Of a stretch of 64,000 nucleotides of DNA, positions 31,880 through 44,000 are shown piece after piece. The first letter of the stretch is position 1. The number at the start of each line of letters is the position of its first letter. Source of the stretch: Antedon mediterranea. Lineage: Eukaryota; Echinodermata; Crinoidea; Comatulida; Antedonidae. Under the pieces are notes generated by a model. That model was not told the origin of the DNA, did not search any database, and was given only the letters and a program-made list of their open reading frames with translations. Position numbers and translations under genes: made by a program. The DNA is taken from NCBI RefSeq assembly GCF_964355755.1, contig NC_092677.1, forward strand, positions 12,360,601 to 12,424,600, read 5' to 3'.

Positions 31880-33592
31880 ATACTACTTACCCCTTTATTC
31901 ACTATCAACTTGACAAAAAATGTTATTTGCCCATATATTGACATGTCATTCATATCACTACCATATTTGGGCATATCACTACCATATTTAGGCACATTAC
32001 ACTTTTTTGGGTTATCCGCAACGAAGTTGCAGGATAACCTTTTGTGATTGTACGAAATCATCATCATCATCATCATCTTTTAATTTGGCATCTTTCTTTC
32101 TGTATGATTGTTGTGTAACGCTTTTCTCTAAAACTTGCAAACATAACATTTTGTAACTTTCTCAACATATCGTCATGCACAGTTGTGCTGCGAAGCTTTT
32201 CATGACGTTTACAATTGCGCAACGTGACTTATGCGCGATTTAACGATTTTGTCGTATTTAACATAGGTCAACAACCAAATAACATTTCAAATTGAAACTT
32301 TGCAAAAGTTTAATTTATATCATGCGCTAACTTTCTGTTGAAAAAAAATTGCGTGTTTTACACAAAGTTACGCGCATTTAAAATTTCAAAATGCGCAAAA
32401 TTAATTTATAATCAACTTTCTACGCGTTTTATGTCGTTCTAAGCATTTCAAAAATTCCCATGCGTGCGCACATTTTTACGTGTGTGGTGCGCACGTAGCA
32501 TTGAAAACATATTTTTTTCGCGTGATTTATGTTTTTCCAGCCTTTTCTAGTAATTTTACCAAATTTTAAACAGTTTCGACTTAAAGATACGTCATACGAG
32601 CACGTCGAATTGGACAATTTGCGCGCGTTTTTTATGAAAAGGTTAAAAAATTCGTTAAAAATATGCCTTTTTTTAAACAGTCAAATTTTTGTGGATGACA
32701 TATTCTGGAAGTTGATGAGTTGTAGATATTGGATCAGGTATTAATATGGCTAACTGGACATTGTGACGTCATCGTATGGCCACGCGAATATAAAATTTAG
32801 GATTTTTGTATCTTTCGTCATAGCTCATCACATTGAATAGAGCGCATCTCCACTTATCCGTTTTCCATTTTCACCCGATTTTGATATTGTCTAGGTCAAT
32901 CAACTATCTTTCGCATGAGTTAAAAATATTTTAATTTTTATGACGTCATCATGCCTAAAAATTTAAATTACGTGTGGCATTAATTTCATCTTTACAGTAA
33001 ATTTTAATCTGTTGTAGCTTGTAAGAATAAATTGTGATAATCACGATTAAAACGTTTTCTGGAAGCTATTGGATTGTAGATACGAAATCATGTAAAAATT
33101 TTGCCAATCGGATGTTGTGACGTCATCATATGGCCAGTAGTATTTTCATATTTTGCGTCATAATTCATTACATTTAAAAGAGCGCGCATCAATATTTCAC
33201 GTATTCAAATTTCTTCTACACGTTAATACGTTGTTGCTGAGATAATTTCCTTCCGAAATGGCTACCTTCGCGTTTCATTTTAAAACCGTCAACATGTTAA
33301 AAATTGCAATAAATAGCGGGTCCCGTAATTTCACCTATTCTACACTGTATGTGATATGGATACAGATTATACTCTGTATACTATATGAATCAAAATAATA
33401 AAATTCAGCAATAACAACATATCATATTCTTCAGTTCAGGTCATAATGCCAACGTGAACACTTCCTTTTGTCCTCAACCTATCCCCTTAATGTTAATGTT
33501 GCACCACTTGCACGGCGGATAACCAAACTCGTCAAAGTGACGAGTTACATGTCTAGTATCAAACTAGTTTGATCGTGTAGACAGAGCTTAAG
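31880..33592. mobile_element. palindromic MITE split by a 1.5-kb insertion
   Basis: Left part 31880-32008 carries family modules (ATATCACTACCATATTTGGG, twice) and ACACTTTTTTG. Right part 33557-33592 carries ATCAAACTAGTTTGATCGTG and TAGACAGAGCTT. Removing 32009-33556 restores the expected MITE order. Confidence 0.7.
32009..33556 (+). mobile_element. probable non-autonomous Helitron/Helentron
   Basis: The 5' end carries GGTTATCCGC within a hairpin (GGTTATCC-GCAAC-GAA-GTTGC-A-GGATAACC, 32010-32039). The inverse GCGGATAACC lies at 33515-33524. The 3' end has a 9-bp-stem hairpin AACTCGTCA-AAG-TGACGAGTT (33526-33546), then six bases, then CTAG (33553-33556) followed by a host T. A hairpin about 10 nt before a terminal CTRR is the Helitron 3' hallmark, and subterminal inverted repeats are typical of Helentron relatives. 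The interior has no Rep/helicase frame. It contains two diverged direct copies of a block starting GTGACGTCATC.TATGGCCA (32763 and 33119). No target duplication is expected or seen. Confidence 0.65.
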
Positions 33593-33678
33593 GCATGCAA
33601 TCCAGCTTAATATTTTGTTTTTAAAAAACATTTTGACACACAGTTTGTCATACCTATACAGTAAGTAAACTTCAGCTG

Positions 33679-33868
33679 AAATCAAAGCCTGTTGGCCTGG
33701 TGGTGCAATCAAAGCCTGTTGGCCTGGTGGTGCAATCAAAGCCTGTTGGCCTGGTGGTACAATCAAAGCCTGTTGGCCTGGTGGTGCAATCAAAGCCTGT
33801 TGGCCTGGTGGTGCAATCAAAGCCTGTTGGCCTGGTGGTACAATCAAAGCCTGTTTGCCTGGTGGTGC
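33679..33868. repeat. 27-bp minisatellite, 7 copies
   Basis: The unit CAAAGCCTGTTGGCCTGGTG plus GTGCAAT has only one or two variant bases per copy. Because 27 is a multiple of 3, several frames stay open: the minus strand reads repeats of PPGQQALIA, the plus strand QSKPVGLVV. There is an AG acceptor-like sequence at the minus-strand entrance (TTTGACGTAG), but no partner exon is evident. Confidence 0.9.
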
Positions 33869-34044
33869 TACGTCAAAAGTGCCAACAACATAAAATAATT
33901 GGTAAAAAATAAAAACAAACAATCCACCTTTTTTTTTTCATTTTGCTTTATTGCACAAATCAATTTTTGTAATCTGAAGTAAAAATTTATAATTAAACAA
34001 AATTATTTGTACTTGAAATTCATTACAGTATGTAATTATCACGA

Positions 34045-34204
34045 CTCCGGCAAATAAAAATAAACGTCAATGTTTCGTTGTCATGTGGCAACGTGCATAT
34101 TGATTGGTACATAGCAATGTGCATTGTGAAAATGAAACATTGACTTTCGGTTCAATTTCTTGCGCCGACCAGAACCATGCCGGAACAGGTGTGAAAGACC
34201 CTTT
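34045..34204. mobile_element. foldback MITE related to the 14.3-kb copy
   Basis: AACGTCAATGTTTCGTTGTC and GAAAATGAAACATTGACTTT form inverted arms. The right end CCGGAACAGGTGTGAAAGAC plus CCTT matches that of the copy in aquaporin intron 1. Confidence 0.6.
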
Positions 34205-35044
34205 ACACTGTGTTTTATTCATACCCCAAATTCACACCAAGGCACTGGATTGTTTATTTACAATATAATGCTAAAAACCAGCCAACATAATGAATATGCC
34301 CCTACTTTACACTACTGGAAGACTGTTTGTTTGGAAGATTGACATATTACTTAATTCCGAAACAATGCTTGGCAATTTATACTTTCTATATACCCATATG
34401 CGGATCCCCGTCACAAAACAATCGACAATACAAATTTCTTGAAATCATTATTTTTTTGTCTTCACCTCCTAAATATTGGGATTCCTAAAATGAGGGTGTA
34501 TATTTCACCTCTGTTTCATCGTACCATTTAAGTGTGAACATAATATATTTAATATTTTTAATGTTGGTAAAGTGTCAGCATATAAACTTTAATTCAAATC
34601 TTGGTGGAAAATTGTTTCTTCTCTTTACAAATTTTGATATGCTATATAATACTTCTAAATGAACACAGGTTTTTCACTCACACTTGAAACACTTGTGAGC
34701 ACCAATTTATATAAAATGTTTTGCAAAATAAACTCCATCTTGTCCGCCTATTTGATCTCGCGTTCAGTTTCAATAAAATTTAGATACTGTACTTTACTGT
34801 ACTGTGTTTTTGGCTTAGTTGGCACAATAGCTGTTTGATTGGATTTCTTATGATGATGTTTCCTCATTTGTGTCTAGTTCCGTTGTATTCTGATTTAAGC
34901 TTTCTGTACCTGTAAAAAGTAATTAAAAACAATTTGTATACCGAAATTATATATATATATAAGTTATAAATGTATTTTCATGTGACACAAGGCAAACAGG
35001 TATCCCATTCGATTTTTTCAGTGTCTGGACAACAGAAAATTCTA

Positions 35045-38000
35045 TTATCTTAACTTCTTACTTTTATTTTCTTCTTTCTCTTTTATTTCTCCTTGTTCAG
35101 ATTCCATTTCTTTTTTCTCTACACTATCTTCATCAACATTTTCCTCTGTTATTGTATTTCTTTCAATCACATCACTTTTTTCATCCTTATTTGTAGCAAC
35201 TTTTTCCACTTTTTCTGTTTCTTCAACCTTTCTTTCCTTTTTTGTACCTTCTTCTACAACCTTTTCTTTCTTTCTTGTAACTTCTTCTAAAACATTTTCT
35301 TTCTTTCTTGTAACTTCTTCTAAAACATTTTCTTTCTGTCTTGTAACTTCTTGTAAAACATTTTCTTTCTTTCTTGTAACTTCTTCTAAAACATTTTCTT
35401 TCTGTCTTGTAACTTCTTGTAAAACATTTTCTTTAATCTTTCCTTCTTTTTTTGTATCTTCTTCAACCTTTTTTACATCTTCTTCTTCAACATTTTCTTC
35501 TTTTTCGTTAATTGTAATCCCATCATTTATTTCACCTTCATTCATTTCCTCTTTTATATCTTCTAAATTATTATCATCTTGGTCATTCTCATCCTCATCA
35601 TCTATCTCTTGTATATTTTCTGGTATTTTTGTTTTTGTTGTGACTTCTGCTCCTCCAAGAAAATCATCTAAAGCTAGTTTATCTGTATCATCAACTTGGA
35701 ATTCAAAATCATCAATTGAGCTGGTGGATGTCTTTTCTCTTTGGACAACTTTTTCTACAAAAAAAAATTAGTAAAGTTAGTAAATTGTATCTGGGAATAC
35801 CAGACATATGATAACTTGTCATCTATGGCTGAAGGTTAGGTAGTGATGAATAGTTGAATTGGTAGTTGAATTTATGTACCCATATTTCCAACTCAGTTGT
35901 ATTCCTAATCAATATCAATCTATTTACAGACAAACAAGATGCCCTACATTGGTCAGGAATTTAACCTAGACCCTTTGGACTGAGCTGATACCACATATAC
36001 AATCATAACCTGACCAGTGAATGTAAACATTTTGTATTAAGCTCTACACTATCAAACTCTATGTGACAAAAATGTGATGTGCCCATATTTAGATGACATC
36101 ATATCACTACTATATTTGGGCATATCACCACCATATTTAGGCACATCACAATTTAACCTAGACTCTTTGGACTGAGCTGATACCACATATACAATCATAA
36201 CCTGACCAGTGAATGTAAACATTTTGTATTAAGCTCTACACTATCAAACTCTATGTGACAAAAATGTGATGTGCCCATATTTAGATGACATCATATCACT
36301 ACCATATTTGGGCATATCACCACCATATTTAGGCATATCACTACCATATTTGATCATATCACTACCATATTTGATCATATCACTACCATATTTGGGCATA
36401 TCACCACCATATTTAGGCATATCACTACCATATTTAGGCACATCACAATTTTGATAGTGTAGACAGAGCTTTATACTTGTCACTAGTTATTGTTTCTTTT
36501 TCAGATAGCGCCACCAATATGCGAGGCCATTTTTATTCTCTTTGAAACAGATTCAAGCCCATTTACAGGTATGGCATGCCTTATGTGCCAAAATGGTTTT
36601 TGTTCATACAAATATATTAGGCCAATCGGGAACCAACTGAATAAGTTTGTATATACCGTTAACTTTTCCATGTTGTTTGTAATGATCCATCTCTGCTGTG
36701 AAGACCTCTTCAAAAGCTTGTTGTCTTTCTTTCATTTTTGCTTCTTCTGCTTTTTCAAACTCTTTAACTAATTGTTCATTTTCTGCTTGGAGGTGAGCTA
36801 GAAAAACAAGATATATATGTAAAATATTTTACTCCGACAAAAAGGTTTTTATATCACATGAGTTTCATCTAAACTTTTAATCTAAATCATCCCAGTATAC
36901 AATATTTCTTACACAAAAGAGTCTATTACACTAAATTAGAAATGGATTTATATAATTTACTACTAGAACCTTCATTTTACCAACGGTACGGGACCGAAAA
37001 ACGTACATAAAACATGGCACTCGTAAAATCCAGGTTGACCTTAAATTGACCCCCAAATCTTAGCTAAAAAGGCTGCAGTGTTTGCCTACTTGTGACTTAC
37101 AGCATGCAGGTGGTTACTGGCTAGGTCTAGGCTAGTAGGCCTAGCTAGATGTGAGGCCTAACTAGAAAAGTATATGCCGGCTGTGCGATGTTTAATTAAA
37201 GTATTATAAATAAAATATCAATGTTCTTGTATTTTCTATTAATAAAAGCAGTCGCTGCTTGTCTCACAGCCATGGCTTTGTTCTTTGTTGTTGTTAAATT
37301 GCTCCACACTATATGTCATAAATTACTAAAAATGGTCATCGGTCATTTTAAGCGTACGTAAAAATCCAGGGTACGTAAAACAGAGGTTCTACTGTATTAT
37401 AGTAATAACAATTTCTATCATATAAACGTTCTCTCTGTAGTACCAGTAATTGTTGTAAACATGAATTATTCATAAACAACATATTTTATTTGTTTGCTTG
37501 AAATATTCAATACCTTTTGTTCTTGCATATTCAGTGCTGAAAATGAAAAACAAAACAATTAACAATTGTTGATGAATAAATTAAGTGTCATCCAATGTCA
37601 TGTCATGTTGGTCAGTTTGTCCTTATTCAATGTCTAAAGCAGATGAGATCATGAATGTCATTACAGGTACCCATTTAAACTTATGGGGTTGATTAAATAC
37701 AGGTGTACTTATTCAAAAATAGTAGCTAATTTACATTGTAATACAGGTACCAATTTATACAAATGGGGTTAATTAATTACATGTAAACTTATTTATTCAT
37801 AGTAGCTAATTTACATTGCAATACAGGTACTCATTTATACTAGTGAGGTTGATTAATTACAGGTGGACTTATTCAATAATAGTAGCTAATTTACATAATA
37901 CAGGTACCAATGTATACAAATGGGGTTGATTAATTACATGTGAATTTATTCCCTAATAGTAGCTAATTTACATTCCAATACAGGTACTTATTTTTAACCT

Positions 38001-41000
38001 CGTGTTGATTCATTAAATTCAATCTAATTTGAAACAATAATCTCAAAAGTGCTTGTAATTAAAATGATTGTTATCAGATTGCAAAAGAAATGCTTACTTT
38101 TTCTGAGATTCGTATTTGTGTAATTCTTTTCGTTTATTTATTTGGTTTCTTTTAAATTCTTCTCGTTCAACAAGATCTTCATAGTTTGTTATCATAGTCT
38201 CAAGTTCTTCAAACGAAGCTTGCATTCGGCCTAGAAAAAAAAGTTCCTTTATTATTTATATAAGTGGATTAATATAATTAATCAGCATCAGAAACAAAAA
38301 ATTCAGCACATTTAATAATTAATTTTCATAAACAAACAATAACATAAGGATTAATCTATCAAACATGACCTTTTCAACATATTATGTAAGAAAAATCATA
38401 AAAATTTATCATTTATTAAAATTTAGCGTATTTGATTGGGACTTTACTATAGAATAACATTTTATCTTGAGTATTAAGTTTAAAAGATTATTTTGAGCAT
38501 TGAATTAGTGCTTAGCCAGCAAGCGAGCTTGCATTAATTAATTAATCTTTTCAGGGATCCGGTGCCTCCTGAGAGAATAGGCCAATATCGGTTTATCCAG
38601 GTAAGCTAGGCACGGAATAGACTATTAAGTTCAATAGATTATTTTGAGCATTGAATTAGTGCTCAGCCAGCAAACGAGCTTGCATTAATTAATGTTAATT
38701 AATGTGTTAATGTTAATTAATGTGTTAATGTTAATTAATGTGTTAATGTTAATTAATGTGTTAATGTTAATTAATGTGTTAATGTTAATTAATGTGTTAA
38801 TGTTAATTAATGTGTTAATGTTAATTAATGTGTTAATGTTAATTAATGTGTTAATGTTAATTAATGTGTTAATGTTAATTAATGTGTTAATGTTAATTAA
38901 TGTGTTAATGTTAATTAATGTGTTAATGTTAATTAATGTGTTAATGTTAATTAATGTGTTTACTATTTGAATGGAATAAAGTACTCAAACAAATTTCTGT
39001 TGAGCACAAAGATTTTACAATTTTCGAGTGAATAAAGTACAAATATTTTCAAATCGAATACATGCCAATTCATACTGCTGCAATAATACTGTCCAATCAT
39101 TGTTATCACATAACCAGGACAAACAAGGGGACATGGACTCATAATGGTCACATAATGAACCTTGACCTACCTACAGTAACTGTTGCTGTCTGTATATCTT
39201 GTAGTATGATGGGTAGTTCATGTAGATGCTTGTGCAACTGATGTAGTGACTCTGTCCTTTTCTCATAATCTCGTAAAACATTATTTAGACGTCCATCAAC
39301 AGCCTGAAATCAGCAAATTATATAATTTTTATAAAAAGAAATGTTGGTGTGGTGGTACGTTCCCACATGAGCATGGTTGTGAACTGGTCCATGGTACAGG
39401 CGTGTTCTAGGAACTTTTAACTTTTCGAATCTAAGCCTTCACTTTGGAGAGCACAGGCTATTGTCGGTTTATCCTGGTAAGCTAGGCACAACATTTTGGT
39501 TTCACATATACCCTATGCCTCAACCCTAAACTCACTGTTGCTCTTGTTGCTGCCCTTTCAATATCATTATGTACATCTGCCCACGATGACTGGAATCTAA
39601 AGAAAACAAAAGCGACAAATTTTGTAAAAGCTTATATTAAAAAACTAAGCTGTTATTATAAGCTGTCCACACTATCAAACAGGTTTGACAAAAAAATGTG
39701 ATGTCCGATATATGGTAGTGCTATGCTTAAATATGGTAGTGATATGACATCATCATGTCCATATATGGGTACATCACATTTTTTTTTCACATGAAGTTTG
39801 TGATAGTGTAGACTTTAGAGAGTATAAAATGTTTAATAAAATAAAACAATCTTTAATTTTTTTTTTTATACATTATTGTCTTTGTTTTTATTGTATTTTG
39901 TTAGTATTATCAGTAATGTTACCTATGAAAAAATGCAAAATAGTTTTTTTTCAAAACTCAACTTACTTGTTGAGTAATTCAGCACCAGCTTCATATCTAC
40001 ATGGTTTCACATTAATAGAACTAGAAAAAAAAACAAGATCAAACGTGGTACATATTGAGTTACCAAACTGACACAAATATACTGTAAGTCTATACGCTCT
40101 AATAGCAATAAGTTAGTGATGATTCTCTTTTAGTTTTCAACTGTCTAGAATTTTAAGACGGTATTCGATCTTAATTTGTTCTGCCAAATATGGTATCTAT
40201 CTAGAACTTTAGCATAGCGTTCATTTAAGGTTAGTTATTTTAAAAGTATTATTGACAGATAACTACCTGCAAAGGTGTAATCTGGATTTAATGCTCAGTC
40301 AGTTAGTACAGAATACGCATATAAATGATATGGTATACGTGTATAAACTCACATACGTATTACTACAGTACAATACATTTTGCACGTACACCACATCATT
40401 GGCATAATACACTATTGGCTTATAATATTGGATATTCCTTTATAAACACTAAACAATCTATATATCAATATGATTTAAGATTTCAACTAGTATTATTGTG
40501 CTGATAATATCACATCAAGATAAGAATGACAAAATATTATTATTTAGCTTTTTAGTGACTTTATGTTAAGTAGCTGACATATTTTCATTTTACAAAATGC
40601 TAGACATAAGTATCCACTATAATTTATTCAAATGGATGTTGCATTATTAAAGTAGATGTTTGAGAGATGATGTTTTAAAATATTAAAAGTATCCAACTTA
40701 TTTATTCATACAAATTTATATATTTATTTATATATATTTTAACACTAGATCAAAAATGGGATTATTCAGTGGCAGATTCAGAATTGTTAAATTAAGAAAG
40801 GGTGTGGGGGAAGCAAAGTCCTAAACTTAACCTAATAATGTCCTATCTTTTACATTGTATATTTTAAAATTTAGGCCGGGCACTCCTACCTCCTGCCTAA
40901 ACAATTGTGGTTCATCATTTTGAAAAACATCAACACACAGGAAGACATTTTAAATCCTGTGTCGCCCTTTAATTAAGGATATTCAAGTAAATGATGCTTT

Positions 41001-44000
41001 TAGAAAAAGACAGGTGTAAGTAAGTGTATATTGTAATTACAGTAATGGATACAATAGTTGTCTTGTAAAATGGAACATTAAAGTCTTAACAATCTGTATC
41101 TCTTTTTCAGGATGTGATTATTTTAAATATACAAAACATATTAATCTGAATTAAATTATTTATACATCAGACTGGCTTAAGATTTTCTAGATTTGATAAG
41201 TTTAGCTGATTTAGTTTAGCTTAAATTAAATAATTTTCTTAAAAAGAAATGATTGTGGCCTTTGGTTAAGAAGGGGCCACTTGTTTGCATGCCGATGGTT
41301 CGTTAGCCATACCACTTATTAACAGGTATATTTAAATATATTTTTTAGCTGATCCCTTTGGAATATGGCTAATGTTGGTTTATCCAGGTAAGCTAAGCAC
41401 AAAATTGAACCATAACAATCTAATCAATTTTTTTTGGATTTTAAACTAAACATTAATAGTGAGCTTTCATAACATGAATGAATAATAAAAAGATTATTTA
41501 ATATCATTAGATATGATGATAAATATTACTGGACAACATACCTGTCTGATAGAGGATCATTATGTTCTGTGATTCTGAAAGAAAGTAGGTCGATAATATT
41601 GAGGTTATGAATATAATTCTACAGTTTACAGCATACATCCATATCAAATAAAAATCAATCGGTATATAATTTGTTGTGTTTTTACTGATGTACAAACTAT
41701 ACACAAAGCAGCACACTAAAGCAGAGACCACCAATTAACAAAATAGAAAAAAAAACAAACATTACAATGATATAAGGTTAACAACAATAATTAAATACAA
41801 AATAAAGGTAGAGTGGTTTATAACATATATCTTCTTCTGTGGCTGTACAGAAAAAGGAGATACAAAAGTAGTTAATATAATGATAATTATTATAATTTAC
41901 AACAAAAAGCAGAGAAAAATCAAATCCCCGACACGTCATTTTATTATTAAACTATGTAATGTAATATATTAATTATAATTTATAATCTGAATACCAGTAT
42001 AAGATACGGTAAGAAATATATTAGGGCATTTGTCAATAAACGATAATTGCTACTTAGTATGCTAAAAGCATACGTCTTGTTTTATAATCAGAATATATTG
42101 TACAGAGACGTAATGGTACATTTCAAATCAGAAAAATGAAACACTCCTATTAAGCTCATTTTAAGCTCAAAAGTTATTTTCCATTCTTCAAATAAAATGC
42201 ATTTTGAAAATATACAGTAAACAATTGTCCTGGTTGTGGAGATTTTACTGTCCATAAAAAAAATCAGGGAAGATTGTAATTTCACAAATCATAGGCACAT
42301 TAATTTCACCATTTTTAGGCCCTGCCCCCTCCTCTCAATTCAAAATCTACCACTGCGAGTGAATGTCTACAGTACAAACTTGTTTATAACAATTAACCTT
42401 GAAAATAGTGCCAAGTCATCCATACATTTTTTTAAATATGCAGAAATTATATAAAATAATTTGTGCAACAAAAGATCATAAACTTGATAGAAAATGTTGA
42501 GTCATTTTTGTGATTGTAAATATGCAAAAATTCAAATTAAATGATACTAGTTATTGTCAATATAAATTATATAATTAATTATTTTGATTATGTAACAGGG
42601 AACATTTTCGCCAGTGTAGCGTAGCAAAAAGCTATACAAAACAACCTTATTGCTACACATTTTGAAAATTGTGTAGCAAAAAATACAATACAAAACTATG
42701 TTTCTCGACTTAAAAATCAATTTGATTAGCAATATTGCTAAACAAAATTGTTTAATGAAAATTTTCCCTGTCAGTACTGTATAGTCACAAATAAATTATA
42801 TACTGTATGTACTAATGATTCTTAGTCAATTTCATTTTTAGATAATTACAATTTAGATAATATTTTATCATAGAGATGATTTTAAATATGGCCTATTTCT
42901 GGTAATTTATTGCAAATAAATAAAATAAACTACGTTACATTATAATATGTAGCATACCATATTCGTACAAATGACCACATGTATTGAATTAAAATTTGCA
43001 GACGGATTGTTCACACTCTCTACAACTTGGCTGGTAATTTGTTAACATTAAATCAAATTTTCATCAGGTGAAAGTGACATGAGACTAATAATATTATACA
43101 GTAACCGTCTCTTGAGGATGATTTTAAAATGTCTACTTAGTAAAATTAATTGCAATAACAAAAAAATAGTTTATGGAGACAAGTTAGAAATGAACTATTA
43201 CCCTTTTCATTAAGAAAAAAAATGATAAATGAAAAAACATTTGAACTTTAATTATGACCAAGTATAGGATAATTTTCAATACAAGAAGGGGACACTTTGG
43301 AGTGAAAAAATAGTGATGACTATCTTTTAACACTACGTTTCATGAGTTTGCTAAACAAAATTTTCAAATGAAATTTTTCCCTGTACCCCTATAGGGTATA
43401 CCTTCATAGGGAGGGCTTCTACTCTATAAATTGAATCTAAGTATAATAGCACCCCCTTAATTTGTTTGAAAAATTTTATAACCAGGCCCCTTGTACTTGG
43501 GAAAAGGTTTTGGTTGAATTACAGACAATTCATAATCCAAATACTTTCAGCCATCTTAGGCTCTGTCTACACTATCAAACTAGTTTGACAAAAAAAGTGT
43601 GATGTGCCCAAATATGATTGATAGCGATATGCCCAAATATGATAGTGATACGACATCACGTGCATATATATGGGCACATCACATTTTTTTGTCCTTAAAG
43701 TTTGATAGTGTAGACAGAGATTCTAATTTAGAAAACAGCATTTTATATATTACCATACTGACATATATATGTTTCTGCTGCCAACATTCAATTATGTAAA
43801 TTAATACATAGTATACCATGTTTGATTAATGTTCGAGAGTCTACAAGGTAACTTTATAATAGTAATTGCATTTTCAAGAAACATCAATACATATTTTAAT
43901 AACAATGCATTTTATTATACTAAAATGATTGACAGTATTATTTAACTCACCTCTTACCAATTCCAACTTCTTTTGCTTTGGTCGTTAAGTTTTTAATACT

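Noticed and set aside
36244-36483. Open frames with repeated KYGSDMP or LPYLGIS
   Set aside because: These arise from tandem modules of the palindromic MITE; the same peptide appears wherever the MITE has several modules.
38692-38970. Open frame of repeated MLINVL
   Set aside because: It is a frame through an 18-bp minisatellite in a dysbindin intron, with no splice context and no conservation signal.
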